Assembly: GCF_910592395.1 (NCBI RefSeq)
Contig: NC_088309.1
Span: forward strand, 14,820,599-14,884,598
Direction: 5' to 3'
DNA: 64,000 nt
DNA from: Lineus longissimus
Lineage: Eukaryota > Nemertea > Pilidiophora > Heteronemertea > Lineidae
The notes beneath the pieces were generated by a model. It was not told where the DNA came from, did no database searches, and worked only from the letters and a program-made list of their open reading frames with translations. A program made the translations under genes and the position numbers. Position 1 is the first letter of the stretch, and every line of letters begins with the position of its first letter. Shown here one piece after another: positions 47,086 to 60,709 of the stretch.

Positions 47086-49914
47086 ATTGGCTTCCCAATT
47101 CTTTATATTTATGGGCCCCAGACCCAGTCTGGGGACCATATTGATATTGCTGGAAGTTCTACATTCTTCTATCTGTTCACCCACAAACATTATTGTGAGT
47201 GTTCTCTAAAACACCTAAATAAACCAAAAATCTTTCTTCCGTATACCACCAAACATAACCCCAACCATTCAACGTCACTAAAGACTTTTCGAAATTTGGG
47301 TTCATTTTGATGCTTTTGAAGCGTTTTTATGCGCCGATTTTCTGTTTTGCTTTCAAATCTCCGGCACGATTCTGTTAATCACACGTACATTAGCATAAGC
47401 TCCGCCCCGTAATGGTGACGTCATATCCTCATGCATCATGGCGGCGGTATCTCTTTGCCGAAGTGGGGGATCCCCAGAAGCGGCGAGCTGTCGAGTATTT
47501 TGAGCAAAGAACGACGGTTGAATGTAGGAATAAAATAAAGGAATAGCCTTAAATGCTTATCGATGATCCATCCTGCCCATCTGAAAAGGTTAGGGTGTTG
47601 TTTAAATGTTATTGAGCGTGTGATTTTGAGAAAGCGCGAGCGTGTTTGTCCGGAAATAGATCATCCGCGAAACGGAATAGACTTCAATTCTCCATACGTG
47701 TACTGTGTGGGCCCGTGGGGCTATCAAATTTGCTGACAAGCAAATTTCAAATTTCTAGTAATCTCTTGTATCTTAGTTATTCATATTCTATCAAAAGTAT
47801 AAAAAAGGATTTAATTGAATTGTCATCTCAAAACAAAACGTAGTACAGTAGACCTCACCTTAGTCGAACCTATTGGGACCATAGATTTTTCTTCGACTTA
47901 CACAAAGTCTACTTAGGTGATGATTATTCAAAAGAAAAGCATGAAATTTGCTTCAACTTAATCCGATCTCGGCATATGCAAGTTCAACTTTGGCAAGGTT
48001 GACTGTATCTTCAATTTTCATGACACGGCATACCTTTTCAAATGACAACTCAATTATTCCTAAATGGACCAAAGCAGCTGTGCCTGCCATAAAAACCACC
48101 ACCACTAGCCAATTCTGAGGAAAACTAGATGCTGCTACTATGTTAGTCCTATGGACAACTCCAAAATACAGAAGTACTTGATTTAATCCCACAAAGCAAC
48201 TACCTTCTTTGCTCTTCTACCCAGGTGCCTCCCTACCTCACAACTTCCATTGTACATCTTCACACCTCCCTCAACCCTAATTAGTGGGGACCATTCAATT
48301 TGATGCCAAGCAAATTCATAGTTCTAGTTTATATAGATTTTTCATCATATTCTCCCTGTGTACGCACGGCTGCGGGGCTTACTGGACTTTGCGCAATATT
48401 TCGCCAAAAAAGTATTTTACGCAACTAGGTGACTTTTCCTATTCATAATAACTCACACAACGTAGTGAGTGTAATGGTTACGTATGTATATAAAGTGTAA
48501 ACAAAATTCATATATCCATCATGTCCATCGAATCTGAAAAAATTTGTGCAGACCCATGACAATTCTGGTTCCGGTACAGTTTGTCGCATTCCATACGGGC
48601 CGAGCTGGCCGATCCTGCTTTCACGACGCACCGCAACCACAGTTACCATGATTCCCATTGTTTCCTTCCTCGTGACGCAATTATTTCATGACGTCATGAG
48701 CCATTGACCATTCACGCAAGTAGATTTATTCACACCGCCGCCACTGTCCTGAAGTGCGGGTGTGGGACATCATGTATCTAAAAATCGTCTGCTAGAACAT
48801 ACAGGACAACAACGTCGGCGGAGACAGTTGTGACATTTCATTGCAGACGAAGTAAACGTCCTCTTCTTCTCGATTTACGTACTTTACTTCAAAAAGTCAG
48901 TTTTAACACTACTGCACAAATATAGAGTGGTCTTAAAGTTCCATTTGGATAGAGATTTGACGGACTGATTTGGAAATTCATTCCAACCATGCAACTGTTT
49001 CAGAAATGAGAAAAAGCTCCAGGGTGTCATGACATGCATGATGTGTCTTGCCTCTGCATTTTTGTACTCAGACATGTCAGAGGGCTTTCAACTTTCATAT
49101 CATTGAAGAAATAATTCATTCCAATCTACAAGTATATCAATCACATCATTTGTTTAAAAATCGTCTGCTAGGACATACAGGACAACGTCGGTGGAGACAG
49201 TTGTGACATTTCAATTTTCATTGCATAGAGATTTGACGGACTGATTTGGAAATTCATTCCAGCCATGCAACTGTTTCAGAAATGAGAAAAAGCTCCTGGG
49301 TGTCATGACATGCATTCAATTATTAACTCACCACAAAGAGCTGCTTCTGTCAGCAGATATGAGACAGCTACCGGGGCGGGGACTATTTCTTTATGGGGCC
49401 TTATTGTTCAGCGTCTCCAAGGAATTCTATTTTTAGAGTCCAATGGGGGGGGGGCCTTCCCCCCAATGTACTGACTAAAACTGTCACTTTCAGAGAACGG
49501 GGGAGGGGGTTTGGGGGACTCATCCCCCAATGTACTGGCTATATATGTCAGAAGGACGGGGGTTTGGGGGGCTCCCCCATGTCAAACAGTTGTGTGAGTT
49601 CACTAGAGATTGCTCTTTACATATTACACAGCCTGTCCATCCTAGATCGTGGTTACATGGGGAGTAATCGTTGTAAAATTAGGCCAAACGCAAAGACAGT
49701 TAACCCGGGTACCACTATGTTTACGATGCGAACAAGCCGTGTAAGTCATTATCAGCATTTTTTCATTGAACATTTGCGGGTACAGCGTCACAGGGAGCAG
49801 CATTGAACGGTGAACAGGTTCACATCATATTCAGACAACGGCTTGTAACGGCCATACAGGAAACGATTCGTATCAAAAACCGATGATCACAACTATTCTC
49901 CTTGAACAGTAGCG
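47086..49914. other. Gene-poor spacer with a TA-MITE, a local duplication and G-rich repeats
   Basis: No gene. Two blocks repeat: AAAATCGTCTGCTAG... at 48780 and 49157, and AGATTTGACGGACTGATTTG... at 48950 and 49227, a duplication of about 280-380 bp with some loss between. At 49444-49590 a C/G-rich phrase ending in CCCCCAATGTACTG repeats two to three times. Confidence 0.6.
47846..48005. mobile_element. 160-bp MITE with TA target, pogo/Tigger-like
   Basis: TA flanks both ends. Left end CAGTAGACCTCACCTTAGTC; the right end read inward gives CAGTCAACCTTGCCAAAGTT. Internal motifs are CGACTTACACAAAGTC-like. Size and ends fit a pogo/Tigger-derived MITE. Confidence 0.6.
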
Positions 49915-52900
49915 CTAGACGCAAGGGCCCAACGCGCCGCGTAGTGGCAAAAAAGCGAAGCTGGCGAAACATTTATAACGGGTCACCGTCACTTATTATT
50001 GGACTTATAGCGCATTTACGGGGTTGCAACTATTTTGCTTTATAGTGTCACCAGGAAAGAAAAGCATGCGACCTAACGCCGATCTATTTGTATAAAGTGA
50101 TAATTGGAAGGTATATAGTAGGAAATATCAATAAAATAATCATTCCATGTCGTCTTTTGAGGGCATTTTTGATTGTAAAAAATATATGTGTACGTCACCG
50201 TAGTCTCTGCAATGATAATTTTATCAGAGCAGTCTCGCGCAAGTAGAAGTTCTTTACCTATTAGTTCTTCACTTGTTAGTCTCAACGTCTGGCGCAAAGC
50301 CAGACGTTTTCCATTACGATTTCACTACGATGTTTGACAAGAAGGAGCAGTGCACGAGATATGCTAATGAGCAGACTTCCCTCGCTTGAGTTTCTGAAGA
50401 ATGTTCCATATCGCGCTTAGCTCATCACTACTGATTATGACAGGCGTGCAACGGTAGGTATCTGCTCCCCAACTTCCACCCTAATACGGTACAATAAGTT
50501 ACCATTTGATGGGAATGGGACAATGCCCTCACTGTGTATGGAGTCATAGGGATAAGAAGACATTATTCATTAGTGTTGGTACAATTGTTTTTGCCCAAAA
50601 AGCATGCGCAATCAAAAAACAAAATATGCAAGGTATCACGTACATGACCATGACGACGTGCAGAAAGTGCACTGGCCAGTGCATACCCTATGGCTATGTA
50701 CTAGTAAACATGGTAAACATGAACAACATCATTATTCATGGGCAGTTCATTTTACTCCGAGCTTTTCCTGAAACATATAGCCATGATGATTAGGCCTACC
50801 ATGTACCATGACCAATAACAGCACTAGATCATGTAGATGTCAACAAGTTCACATGAACCGTATAATCCCGCATGGCGCATGTGGGGCATGCGTCTAAACC
50901 AAAGCCCCAAAATCACTTGTTTTGGTCTATTTCACTTGTGTTTCCCCCCGTCTCCCAGTCCATAATACATTTACAGTTTACAATCCCCGATCATGGCCCA
51001 ACAAAAGGTCATCGGTTGACTAAAGGAACACAACTGTTCAATGGATTTATAGTTGAATGCGATCAAACTACGTCTTTTCAATCGTGGATTGTAAATTTAA
51101 CCCCATGGGCCTAGGGAAGGCCCTATAACAATACTTTCGACACAGTTATTATCTCTGGTGCCTCCACCATGTTACACACAGTGCTCACTGCTGATTCTAA
51201 AATGCGCCACCTAGTCAAAACAGGACATATGTTCTTCTAGGAATAGATCTCTTTCCAATATTTCTTCATTCCACTATCGTCATCACCTCATCATACTTTC
51301 ATTGACATTACAGGCACAGATCCACAGAGCACTCTTCAAATCATCTACACAGTGGTTATCCAACTAGGATTATAAAGGTAATTTCTTAGCCCCGCACAGT
51401 GGGTTTCAGTCTTGATAAAGGGGCACTATTGCTAGTAGCTAGGTAGGCAAGATAAAGTTAGACGAAGTAGCCGATAGGGGTCTCTCACCCCTCAAAGTCC
51501 GTCACAACTATTCAAGCTTGTACAAGGAATACATGCAGCGCTGACTCTAACAAGACCCAATGGGAATGTCGCACAGTCATCTGTCAAAAACAAGACCTAT
51601 GTTGCAGTATGATCTCTTGCCAATATTTAATAATTGCACTATCGTCATCACCTCATCATACTTCATTGACATTACAGGCACACATTGACATAGACCACTG
51701 TTGCAGTCAACGACACAGTCGCTATCCAAGTAGCATTATAGAGGTAATTATCATTATCATACCTCATTAGCATGTGAACCAATCACGTCGCGTCCTTTGC
51801 GATCACGGCAAAGCCTCATGGAATAATGTCTTTCACCGTTGAATAATTTTTCATATTCCATGCCTACAACTTCAATTTCTTCATATTCCATGGCTAGAAG
51901 TTCAATACTAATATAATATCCAAGATAAAGTTACAAGAAGTAGTCAATAGGGGTCTCTCACCTCTCACTGTATGTCCACACTATTCACGCTTGTACGAGG
52001 AATGCATTCAATGCTGAATCTAACAACACCCAGTGCCCTTACTCTGTATATTAGTCACTGGAAGATGGCCCATTTCACTCCTTGCTTCTACTTCACCTAT
52101 AGTCTCATTGCAAACGCCTCAGTTCTATGATATCACATTCACTTTCAGCTGTCATGCAACGCAACAACTGCGCTATCTGCCATCGCACATCAACGAAGAA
52201 GTGCAGCCGCCCACATTCCACCTCACGTCTGTCCGACTAGCTGCAATCCTCGAGGACGCCCCACTGTACCACGATTTCACTACGATGTTTGACAAGAAGG
52301 AGCAGTGCGCGAGATAGGCTAATGAGCAGACTTCCCTCGCTTCAGTTTCGGAAGAATGTTCCATATCGCGCTAAGCTGACCACTGCTGACCATGACAGGC
52401 GTGCATTGGACTGGTACAGGTTGGAACTGAACATTGAATATGCTGGTGGTGACGCTTTCTGATGAGAAGTTGGTCGTGACTGATGCAGTATCCTTGGACT
52501 TGTCCACAGCATCGTTCAATCATTGCTCTCTGAGCTGCCTTGATTCTGTACTTACCCAAATACTAAGACCAAATGCCTGTTGACTGTGCTTTAAGAGAGA
52601 CTGGCGCCATGCCTAGAGATATGACTGACCCCTATTGGCAAATTTGTATGACTTTATCTTGCCTACCTAGCTGCTGCCTATAGTCTCCCTTTAACTTCAA
52701 AGTCGATAAAATGCCATGTTCCACCTTTTAATGTGTTCAGACCGCCATTTTCAAAATAATCAATTCAGGACACTGCCTTCTCGTCTCATAATAAATTTTG
52801 CTTTCCTCAATAATAACATTTCTTCTTCTTCAATGCTTTCATCATTCCAAACTTCTCCTCCTCTGACTTTTACAGGGGTACAGTCATGGCAATCAAAACC

Positions 52901-53050
52901 CAAATACTGAAACCAAATGCCTGTTGACTGTGCTTTAAGAGAGACTGGCACCATGCCTAGTCTCTCTTAAAGCACAGTCAACAGACACCAACCCCCTCAG
53001 ACTCAGAAACCACAAACGCCCAACCCTTCCTGCTACCTTAATACTTCTGG
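49915..53050 (-). mobile_element. TCCAG element D (3.14 kb)
   Basis: Reverse orientation, ending ACCTTAATACTTCTGG then AT, as in C. The left edge reads CTAGACGC instead of CTGGACGC, one mismatch in the 5-bp repeat. Complete internally, with the paired hairpins and the diverged GGGGTCTCTCACC blocks at about 51475 and 51950. No gene is interrupted here. It shows the 652-bp insert in C is secondary. Confidence 0.75.
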
Positions 53051-54160
53051 ATTCCTCAAACTTTGCCTATACTATACACTATACACTATACATAGACCAG
53101 AGGACTGGGCATTCATTAGTTAATCACTACTTGATGCACCGGCTGAGACATCTCGCGGACGACAACAAAGTTATCTACTTTCAGAGTTGCGGTTTCAAAG
53201 TTGCGTTGGTGTCTTTCAGAGATGAAACTGTTTCAGAGTTGCTCCGTAAAACACGTCGAGAGTAGAAAAGATCTATCTCAGACACGATAAGTTCATGATG
53301 AAATGGGGCCTTCTTATAGATGCCCTGGAAAATATAGCATAACATACACTGTACATTTCGTCGAGTAATTGCACGCTGACCCACTTTTGCCTTGTTATCT
53401 GTAGCTGCAAAAGGAATTTACTATACCCTGAACCGTTTTGAACAACAAGGTCGCCATCTATCGTTTTATATTGTAACAATATTATGTACTTGCATGCCCT
53501 CTTATTCTGTAGAACTTCATGTAACAGTTGTGTTTTTGGTGAATAAAATTATCAGTTACAAAAAAAAAAGTTGGTCATGTATCTGTTGAATTTAGGCCAA
53601 GCTAATCCTGTCTCTTCATTATGTAACGGTCAATTTTAAAAATGTCCAAAAAGTAACTTTTTTGCTTTGATTTATTTTCGTTCTTTTTCACAATGTATGG
53701 GTGAACTATGATGCAACGAAGGTTTTTTTCGCTTTCATTAGAACATTCCTGGTAAATTCTTCATTTTGAAGATTAGTTTCAGCTCCCTACAGGCGATTGT
53801 TTTTTTCCAGACAGCTGGTTACCTTTGAGAACACCACTCATGGTTAGCAATGCAGTCATTCAGGGGATCTTATGAATGGAGCCATTCAACACAATTGATG
53901 GTTCAATGACAATAAGCAGATTGTTGTTCAAGGGAGGAAAATGTGTTTTCCAGCACTTTTCCAATATGTTGTAAAAATGTTGCAAAATGTAAAGCAATTC
54001 TTTGTTGCAATGCTGCAAAAATGTTGAGCAGGGTGTACAATGTACACTGGTAAAATGTTTGCAACATTTTTACACATAGCAACAAAATTGCAACATTTTT
54101 ACAACATGTTTTTAGAATTATGGACATTTGTTGTGAAGAAAAGGGATTTTGGAGGGAAAA
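53051..54160. other. Non-coding stretch with an imperfect inverted repeat
   Basis: No gene. At 53965-54110 GTTGTAAAAATGTTGCAA faces its inverse (GCAACATTTTTACAAC), part of a decayed foldback element that leads into the Harbinger fragment. Confidence 0.45.
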
Positions 54161-54252
54161 TGGATAATTCCCTGGAGAGAAGCTGTGTTTTGAGTGCCTC
54201 TGCAGCAATTTTAGCTGTCATTGCTGAGAGGCGAAAGAACCGCCGTCAATAA
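54161..54252 (+). pseudogene. Relic of a Harbinger transposase first exon
   Basis: The frame MDNSLERSC...ASAAILAVIAERRKNRRQ matches the start of the fragment at 23118 (ASAAIL) and the Ala/Leu then Arg-rich beginning typical of PIF/Harbinger transposases. It stops after 30 residues. Probably carried by a non-autonomous Harbinger whose ends are not clear. Confidence 0.45.
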
Positions 54253-54444
54253 TTGAAGACAGGGTGAGCAAGACCTATGAGAGGGCATCATATGGCGCAT
54301 ATTTCTAGACATTTGACGTTGTGTCCAACATTCATCTACATGTATAAGCCTTGGGGTATATTTTGTGTCAGATCATAATGCCCTATATCTGTAGTATGCG
54401 TCTAGTGAGACACCATACGTTATAGTATTGGTTCATACGGTTAA

Positions 54445-54759
54445 AGCGAACTGGAACCGCCGAGCGATTTATTCAATTTTTCGACTTTCACCGCCCGAGA
54501 AAGTCGAGTTCAGATTTGTAGCTCCGCCCCCAGTGCCCGAGCATGCGCAGTTCAATTTGTTATTATTGAGAATCATGTGAGAATCACGTGAGTCATGCGA
54601 TCTTTCATTCATGAATTTTCGTAGTAAATTCCATAGTAGTGACGTCACTGAATTATTGACAGCTAGGCGCCATGTTTCATTCATGCCTCGCTCTGATCAC
54701 CCGATACGCGGGAAATGAAAACGAGATCATACGAACTGGCTTGGCGGTTCCAGTTCGCT
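54445..54759. mobile_element. MITE with TTAA duplication and 17-bp inverted ends
   Basis: TTAA at 54441-54444 and 54760-54763. Ends AGCGAACTGGAACCGCC and its exact inverse. 315 bp, non-coding. piggyBac-type target; ends unlike the MITE at 3022. It appears to lie within the LTR of the Gypsy element to its right. Confidence 0.7.
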
Positions 54760-54763
54760 TTAA

Positions 54764-55286
54764 GCTAAGAGGGCGTTGTAATTTGAGCTACTTGTAATAA
54801 ACACGTTTCGTTATATCTGCGTCGATTACATTAATTAGGACCACGCAAGTCTTCGACATGGTGTCAGATTAGGGATTAGGATGAAGAAAACATTCATAGA
54901 GTAGGTTGAACTTTGCCTGAATCTAAAACTCGGTTCGATTCCGATCAAAAACGGCTGACAAAAGTCCGGGCCAAAACTAGGTCATGACGAAAAATCGTAA
55001 CCAGAACGTTTTGTCGCAGCGTTCTTTGAGTGACATTGACCTCGCGCACTGAATTAGGTTCATACGAAGTTCTAGGCGGAATTCGGAGGTTCTTAGGGAG
55101 AATCTGGTGAACGTACACACTCGAAGTCAATATGGCAACCGCAATGCCATACCAAGTGCAACCACCCGAGAAGTTTAACTTCAAGCAAGATGACTGGTCT
55201 AAGTGGATAAGACGTTTCAATAGGTTCAGGGAGGCATCTGGACCGGCGACGAAGTCGCAGGAGAACCAAGTAAATACGTTGATTTA
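54764..55286 (+). mobile_element. 5' end of a Gypsy-type LTR retrotransposon, truncated in gag
   Basis: The LTR tail has a polyadenylation signal (GTAATAAACACG) and ends ACA at 54858. Next comes TGGTGTCAGATTAGGG, which resembles the primer-binding site seen in many animal Gypsy elements. From ATG 55132 a gag-like N-terminus begins MATAMPYQVQPPEKFNF and contains DWSKWIRRFNRFREASG. After about 50 residues the frame runs into the tail of the LINE. No pol is present in the window. Confidence 0.55.
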
Positions 55287-55430
55287 CTCTATTATCATTT
55301 TATTTATTTATTTATTTTGTACGAAGTACAATAAACAATGAGTTAATAGCGTGCATGAACATGTGCATGTGTGAAGTCACAAGCTTTATAACAATAACAT
55401 GATTATTGTATAGTTACAGTTAAAAACGAG

Positions 55431-57996
55431 TCACTCTGTGCATAATACATTTATCAACTGCTCTACCTCTACTCTTTGTAGAATAGCAAAATCCCTGTGA
55501 TCGCGCATTCTCAATAAGTCCCTGATTACTGGTCCGTTAGGCTCCCTTTCCTCGAATGTCACTTTCTTTACAGGTAAATTATCAATAGTACACCCGAAAA
55601 AGTCACATACTTTCGTCAGATTTCGTGACGCACACTTTCCTCCCAGAAGAGTCAGTTCAACACTTATTGATATTCTCTTGCTTTCACTGTCCATACAGCT
55701 TTTTAAAAATCTCACAAATCTCTTAAAAACCTGGACATCGGACTGTTCGTCTCTACAAATAGACGGCAGCAATATACGATGGGTTCTGGAGGGTAACCTG
55801 AATAACTTTCGAATGCAATTTCTCCAAGCGGTGTTGAATCTGATAAAAGATCGGTGAGAATAGTCCCACAGTGCGCTACCGTACAATGACATAACATAAG
55901 ATTTAAACAGCCTGTACTTTACTTCGAAATCACAGAAATCGAATAATGATATCAAACAGTTTGTTCGCTTGTACATTTCCGCGATGACGTCGTTAATGAC
56001 GTTATCCTTAACGTCAACGCCAACCAAGTGACATAGGTGTTTTGTATGATCTTCGGCCATTATTCTGCCGTTCCATATAATGAAAATCCCTTCGTTCGGC
56101 TCTTTTATACCGAAGAAAAGCAAAATATTCTTTGTGGCGTTAAATGTGACATGATACTCCATTGAGAAAATATCGCATATCTTCAACATTTCCATCAACC
56201 CACATTTCATTGGAGAAAGAATAACAATGTCATCGGCGTAGCCAAACGCCCCCATGAACACGTGACCAATATGACATCCTTGTTTGGAACATTCCAAAGA
56301 CTTTCTAGTGTTTTTAGGAATAGGAACAATAACTGAGTTTTTGAAAGCTTCCGGGACATATGAGTGTGTCAGCATACCGGTGAATAATGCAGCCAGGAGT
56401 TCATCTAGGTCTGCAGTACCATGTATTAAATGATCCGAGAAAAGAATTTTATGTCCTTCATGCTTTCCTTTGTTTAAAAGCTTAACCGCACCACGGACTT
56501 CTGCGGGAGTGATCACGTGATTTCTGCAAGCACACTTGTTCTGCATACAGCCATTGATGATGTCTCTGTCCATCGAATTAGTCAAATCATTCATCTCTGC
56601 CTGATCGTACCCAACCGACGAATAAAGTTGCTCGTATTTGTCTGCGAACCTATCAGAAATTGAATGTTCTCATTGGCGTCGTCTATTTTGTTTGGAGTCG
56701 GTTTCTTGCCTCCCTTTACTTTGTTAACCATTTTCCAGAAATCTTTTTCATCGTGTTGTAAATGGGCCTTGGCATTATGCATTTGTCTCTGCGCGACATT
56801 CTGTTGTTTTAGTTCTTTTATAGCTAAGTGATATCTTGCTCGGGTCGTTCTCCTGATATCAGCAACCGCTCCGTTTCGCGGACTCCCGGCATCCTTCCAC
56901 ATGGAGTGCCAGAATATGGCACGTCCACGCACGTCTTTAACTTGATCGTACCACCCTGGAATGCCTCTGTTTTGGGTGTCCTTAGGTTGACCTTGAACAG
57001 GTGTACATTCTAAACCCGCGTTGACGCATGCTTTAACAATAAAGTCATGAACATCGTCGATTTCGGCTTTGTGGTCTTTGCACATGAAGTTCCGGCAACT
57101 TGACATCCCGACAGGGAGGTTTATTTCATCTAACTTATTATCTAGACATGTCTTGTACGCTTGAAAATCGGCAGCTAATGCCCTATTCCAGTTCACAACC
57201 GGTTCATTTCTCACTTCTGCTCCATTGTCCGCCTCATATTCAATACTTATATCCGTTGTCAGCAGCATTGGGGAATGATCTGACAGGTTATCAACCTCGT
57301 GACGTACTTGCATGTTAAAACGTTCGGGACCATACCCTCAGACACGAAAAAATGATCGATTTTGGACCGGGCAAAGATTGCCTTGCTTTCAAACGTGTAA
57401 TCTATATTTGGCCCGCTACTTGTAGAGATAAGCAACTCGTTGCCTATGAACCCTTCCAATATTTGGGTATTTCTACTGAATATACGAAGTCTGTCCACAT
57501 TGAAGTCTCCACCGAGAATAATGCTGTTAAAATTTTCTGTAGCACATAGTGCGCTCATACTCTGTAATGTTTCAAGGTATTCATCAACTTTATCTTCGCC
57601 AGGCATGTACGCATTCATTATCAGACATATGTGATTGGCATTTGCAGCGATGACCGCACATATTCGCTTTGAGTCTATTTTTACTGGTATTACCTTAACC
57701 TTAATACTATTTTTCCAAAGTATAGCAGCGCCCCCGTATGGTCTCCCAACGAGTAACTCCGTTTCGTTCATGCCGCTCACCCCATAACAACAACATTTAT
57801 CTAGTTCCCTCTCGAATCTAAGAAGCCCGTCGCTGAACTGCCAATGCTCCTGTATCAAAACAAAGTCTGACTCGTGTAGTAACTTTTGGATGTAATTCAT
57901 CCTGCCGGCCCCAAGGCCTTGAGAGTTGTATGTTGTCACTACCAGGTTCATAACAAGCATACAAATCAAAAATATACATGTATTGTTTTTACTCAT
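55431..57996 (-). pseudogene. LINE ORF2: APE endonuclease and reverse transcriptase, broken
   Basis: The N-terminal 230 residues are an APE-type endonuclease: TTYNSQGL, LIQEHW, AYMPGE, LGGDFNVD, then NLSDHSPML after a one-base shift near 57310. The RT part has ITPAEVRGAVKLLNKGK, VIVPIPKN and the catalytic FGYADDIVIL. The palm segment expected between IPKN and the YADD motif, about 130 residues, is missing in frame. Another shift lies near 56640. With two frameshifts and a palm deletion the protein cannot be active. Confidence 0.7.
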
Positions 57997-59952
57997 TATC
58001 GGTTTTTTTCTTTTGCTTCATCGGCATATTGTATTTTCTAACTCTTACGCCCTCGGGCCATATTTGTTCATCGAATGGCTTACTAAACTCGCTCTTCGCT
58101 ACCGTAAGCCTGAACGATTTGAATATAGCGTCTACATGTGAAACACACTTCAGCTCCCGAATCTCACATTTGAGCCCTTCTACAAATTCCCTCATATCGA
58201 CATCTGTTGTATCCTTATTAAGTCTGTATATGAAGAGGTCTCTATCTGGTTCAGGACCACCTTTTACTTTCGATTCTGCTTTCCCGCTACCAGTTATGAA
58301 GCGTTGTCTTTTTCTCTACACGTATCGACTTCTTCTGTTCGTAGCGTGATAATGCAAATCCGTCGTCGGTCACAGCCGACTGGTTTGAGCCACTGCTCCG
58401 GACCGATTCCGTACTATTCGTCCGTCTGAGATTATGAACCGCTGGGACCGTGAGGAGCTTGCCGGCACCTAGCCCTCGCCCCCACGGCTCCCTCTTCCCC
58501 TGCCTCGCGTGTATCCACGACAGACACCGGAATCACTGCTTGTTTTATACTGTACCTACTCAGTTATACCGACAGTGCATTAAATATTCGTAGATCAGCG
58601 GACCGCCTTTTTCACCATGTGACTGTGGTAATGCTACTCACGTGGTACATTATAAGCCCCGGCAACATTTTAATATTCATTTATCGGGGTCAGTTCAAAT
58701 GCAATTGAAATGTGATCGGACAAAAGTCTGTTCAATAGCCGTGTCGGCGGGTTTCATGCCTCACGGATTGGTTTTACAAGGCGATATTCAGGTTGTTTGA
58801 AATACAGGGTGTCCCAACATTAAAGTTGCAATGCCCCTATTCATTTATCGGGGTTGGTCAAGTGCATTGGAAAAGTGATATGAATCTAGTTTCTAAGTCT
58901 CGTATGGGGAGTCCAAGACCTTCTGTGAATGTTTTGATCTTGGCCTACGCCTATGACTTAATGTGTGCAATCATTACAAAATGGCAGGTTTACTTCGAGC
59001 GTCTTATTCTGTAAAACAGAAATTAAAGTACATTGATGCATTCCGAATGCAGGACAGATCCGCGAGCAAATTTGCAGCCGATCAGATGTTAAAGTGGACA
59101 ACTTTTCTATCCTGGTTGACCAATGAGGAGCGGATTCGGGACAACTTTGCATCAAGTAAAACGAAAGGCCAAGAAAGGAAAGTGAAGGATAGTGGAATTG
59201 GTACGTTAACCCTTTTAAATACATTAGCATACACCCATGTTGCATGAAGCTGTTAGGACGATATGAAACCATCGTTGAAATTTAACTCGGCCAGTACAGA
59301 GCCTCAGCAGACGACATCTTCTGGTAAGTTTCAAAATTCTGTTTTTTGAGAGAAAAACTTATGAAGAAAACTTGTTCATTTGTTGCTAATGAAGAACATT
59401 TCTTCAATTTAAAAAAAATCCCACCAATCGGAAAATGTCATCAAACATTCTGGGTTAGCGTCGTTGGGGTGAATGAGTTAAGAGCAATGTAAAGGTTATC
59501 TTAGAACTACTTATGATGTTATTTTAACAATGCTGTATTCTTTAACAATGCTGTATTCCTTTCCAGCGTATTGGCCTGTTATGGAGGAACGTCTCTTGGA
59601 ATGGTTTCAAAGTGTTCGACGCGTTGGGCTGCCGGTTTCATCAGAAGACATCAGAAATAGAGCTGAGGTAATATGGGCACAATGGTGGGATGAGTTACCG
59701 GATGAGGAAAAGATGGACATCATCCTCAAGAAACCAGAACGTTCGAATTTTACTGCATCTGTGGGATGGATGGAGAGATTTACAAAAAGGTAACTTGAGC
59801 TATTTTCCGTGTGATAATCCTATCAATTAAGATGTTGCGCATGAAAACATCCAATACAATAAGATTGAACATCATCAAAACAACTCTCTATTATAAGCTC
59901 AAAATCACGCCTACCAAAATACGTTTCATAAAGTTTGTTCCTAATCTTTCTA

Positions 59953-60147
59953 CACTGTAAACCTGGTGCACGCCTAGCGTTTGATTTTACAACTTTAACA
60001 CAGTGTATGTGCTTCAAAAATAGAAAGACATCAATTTTTACTGTTTAAACACATCTTGAATAAATAAAACGTGTCATAAGTATTTAGAAACTGTAACAGA
60101 AACAACATGTAAATGTGTTTTCTTCAAAAACATCCAGATTTACAGTG
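59953..60147. mobile_element. TA-MITE in a pogo intron, copy 1
   Basis: TA, then CACTGTAAACCTGG, ending CCAGATTTACAGTG, then TA. 195 bp, no gene. A longer relative lies in the next intron in the opposite orientation. Confidence 0.65.
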
Positions 60148-60709
60148 TATACGTAGTACGAGATCGAAACTACAACATTGCCTTTTTTTACAGAAAGGAA
60201 ATCTCAAGAAGAAAGGCGACTAAGGATGCGCAGACTCTGCCTGAAAATGCTGATGAAATGGTGGCGGAGTTCCGACAAATGATCCATGGAATGATTGAGG
60301 ATGTGGCATACAAAACAATTTCGAACATGGATGAGACTTTCATGGTGATGGACAGCATGCACAACAGAACCTATAACGAAAAGGGCCAAAAACAAATTAA
60401 CATCAAGAGCAGCAGAGGGAACCATAAGCTGGGGTGTACAGTCGCACTTTGCTGTACAAGAGAAGGAGAAAAAGCGCCAGCTTTTGTCATCATCAAAGCT
60501 GCACAGGAAGGCCCATTGGTACGGCGACTGCGGCAGAATTGTCCTGATAATTTACGGGTAGGTAAAAAATTGATTTCTTTTCAATCCCGACAAACACCGC
60601 TTTGCTATAAAAATTGTAAATAAAAGTATGAAATGTTGGTTCGATGACTATCAATTGTAAATTTATCTTAGTGTTAGACAACTGAAGACATGTACCAGTT
60701 TTTCTGGCT

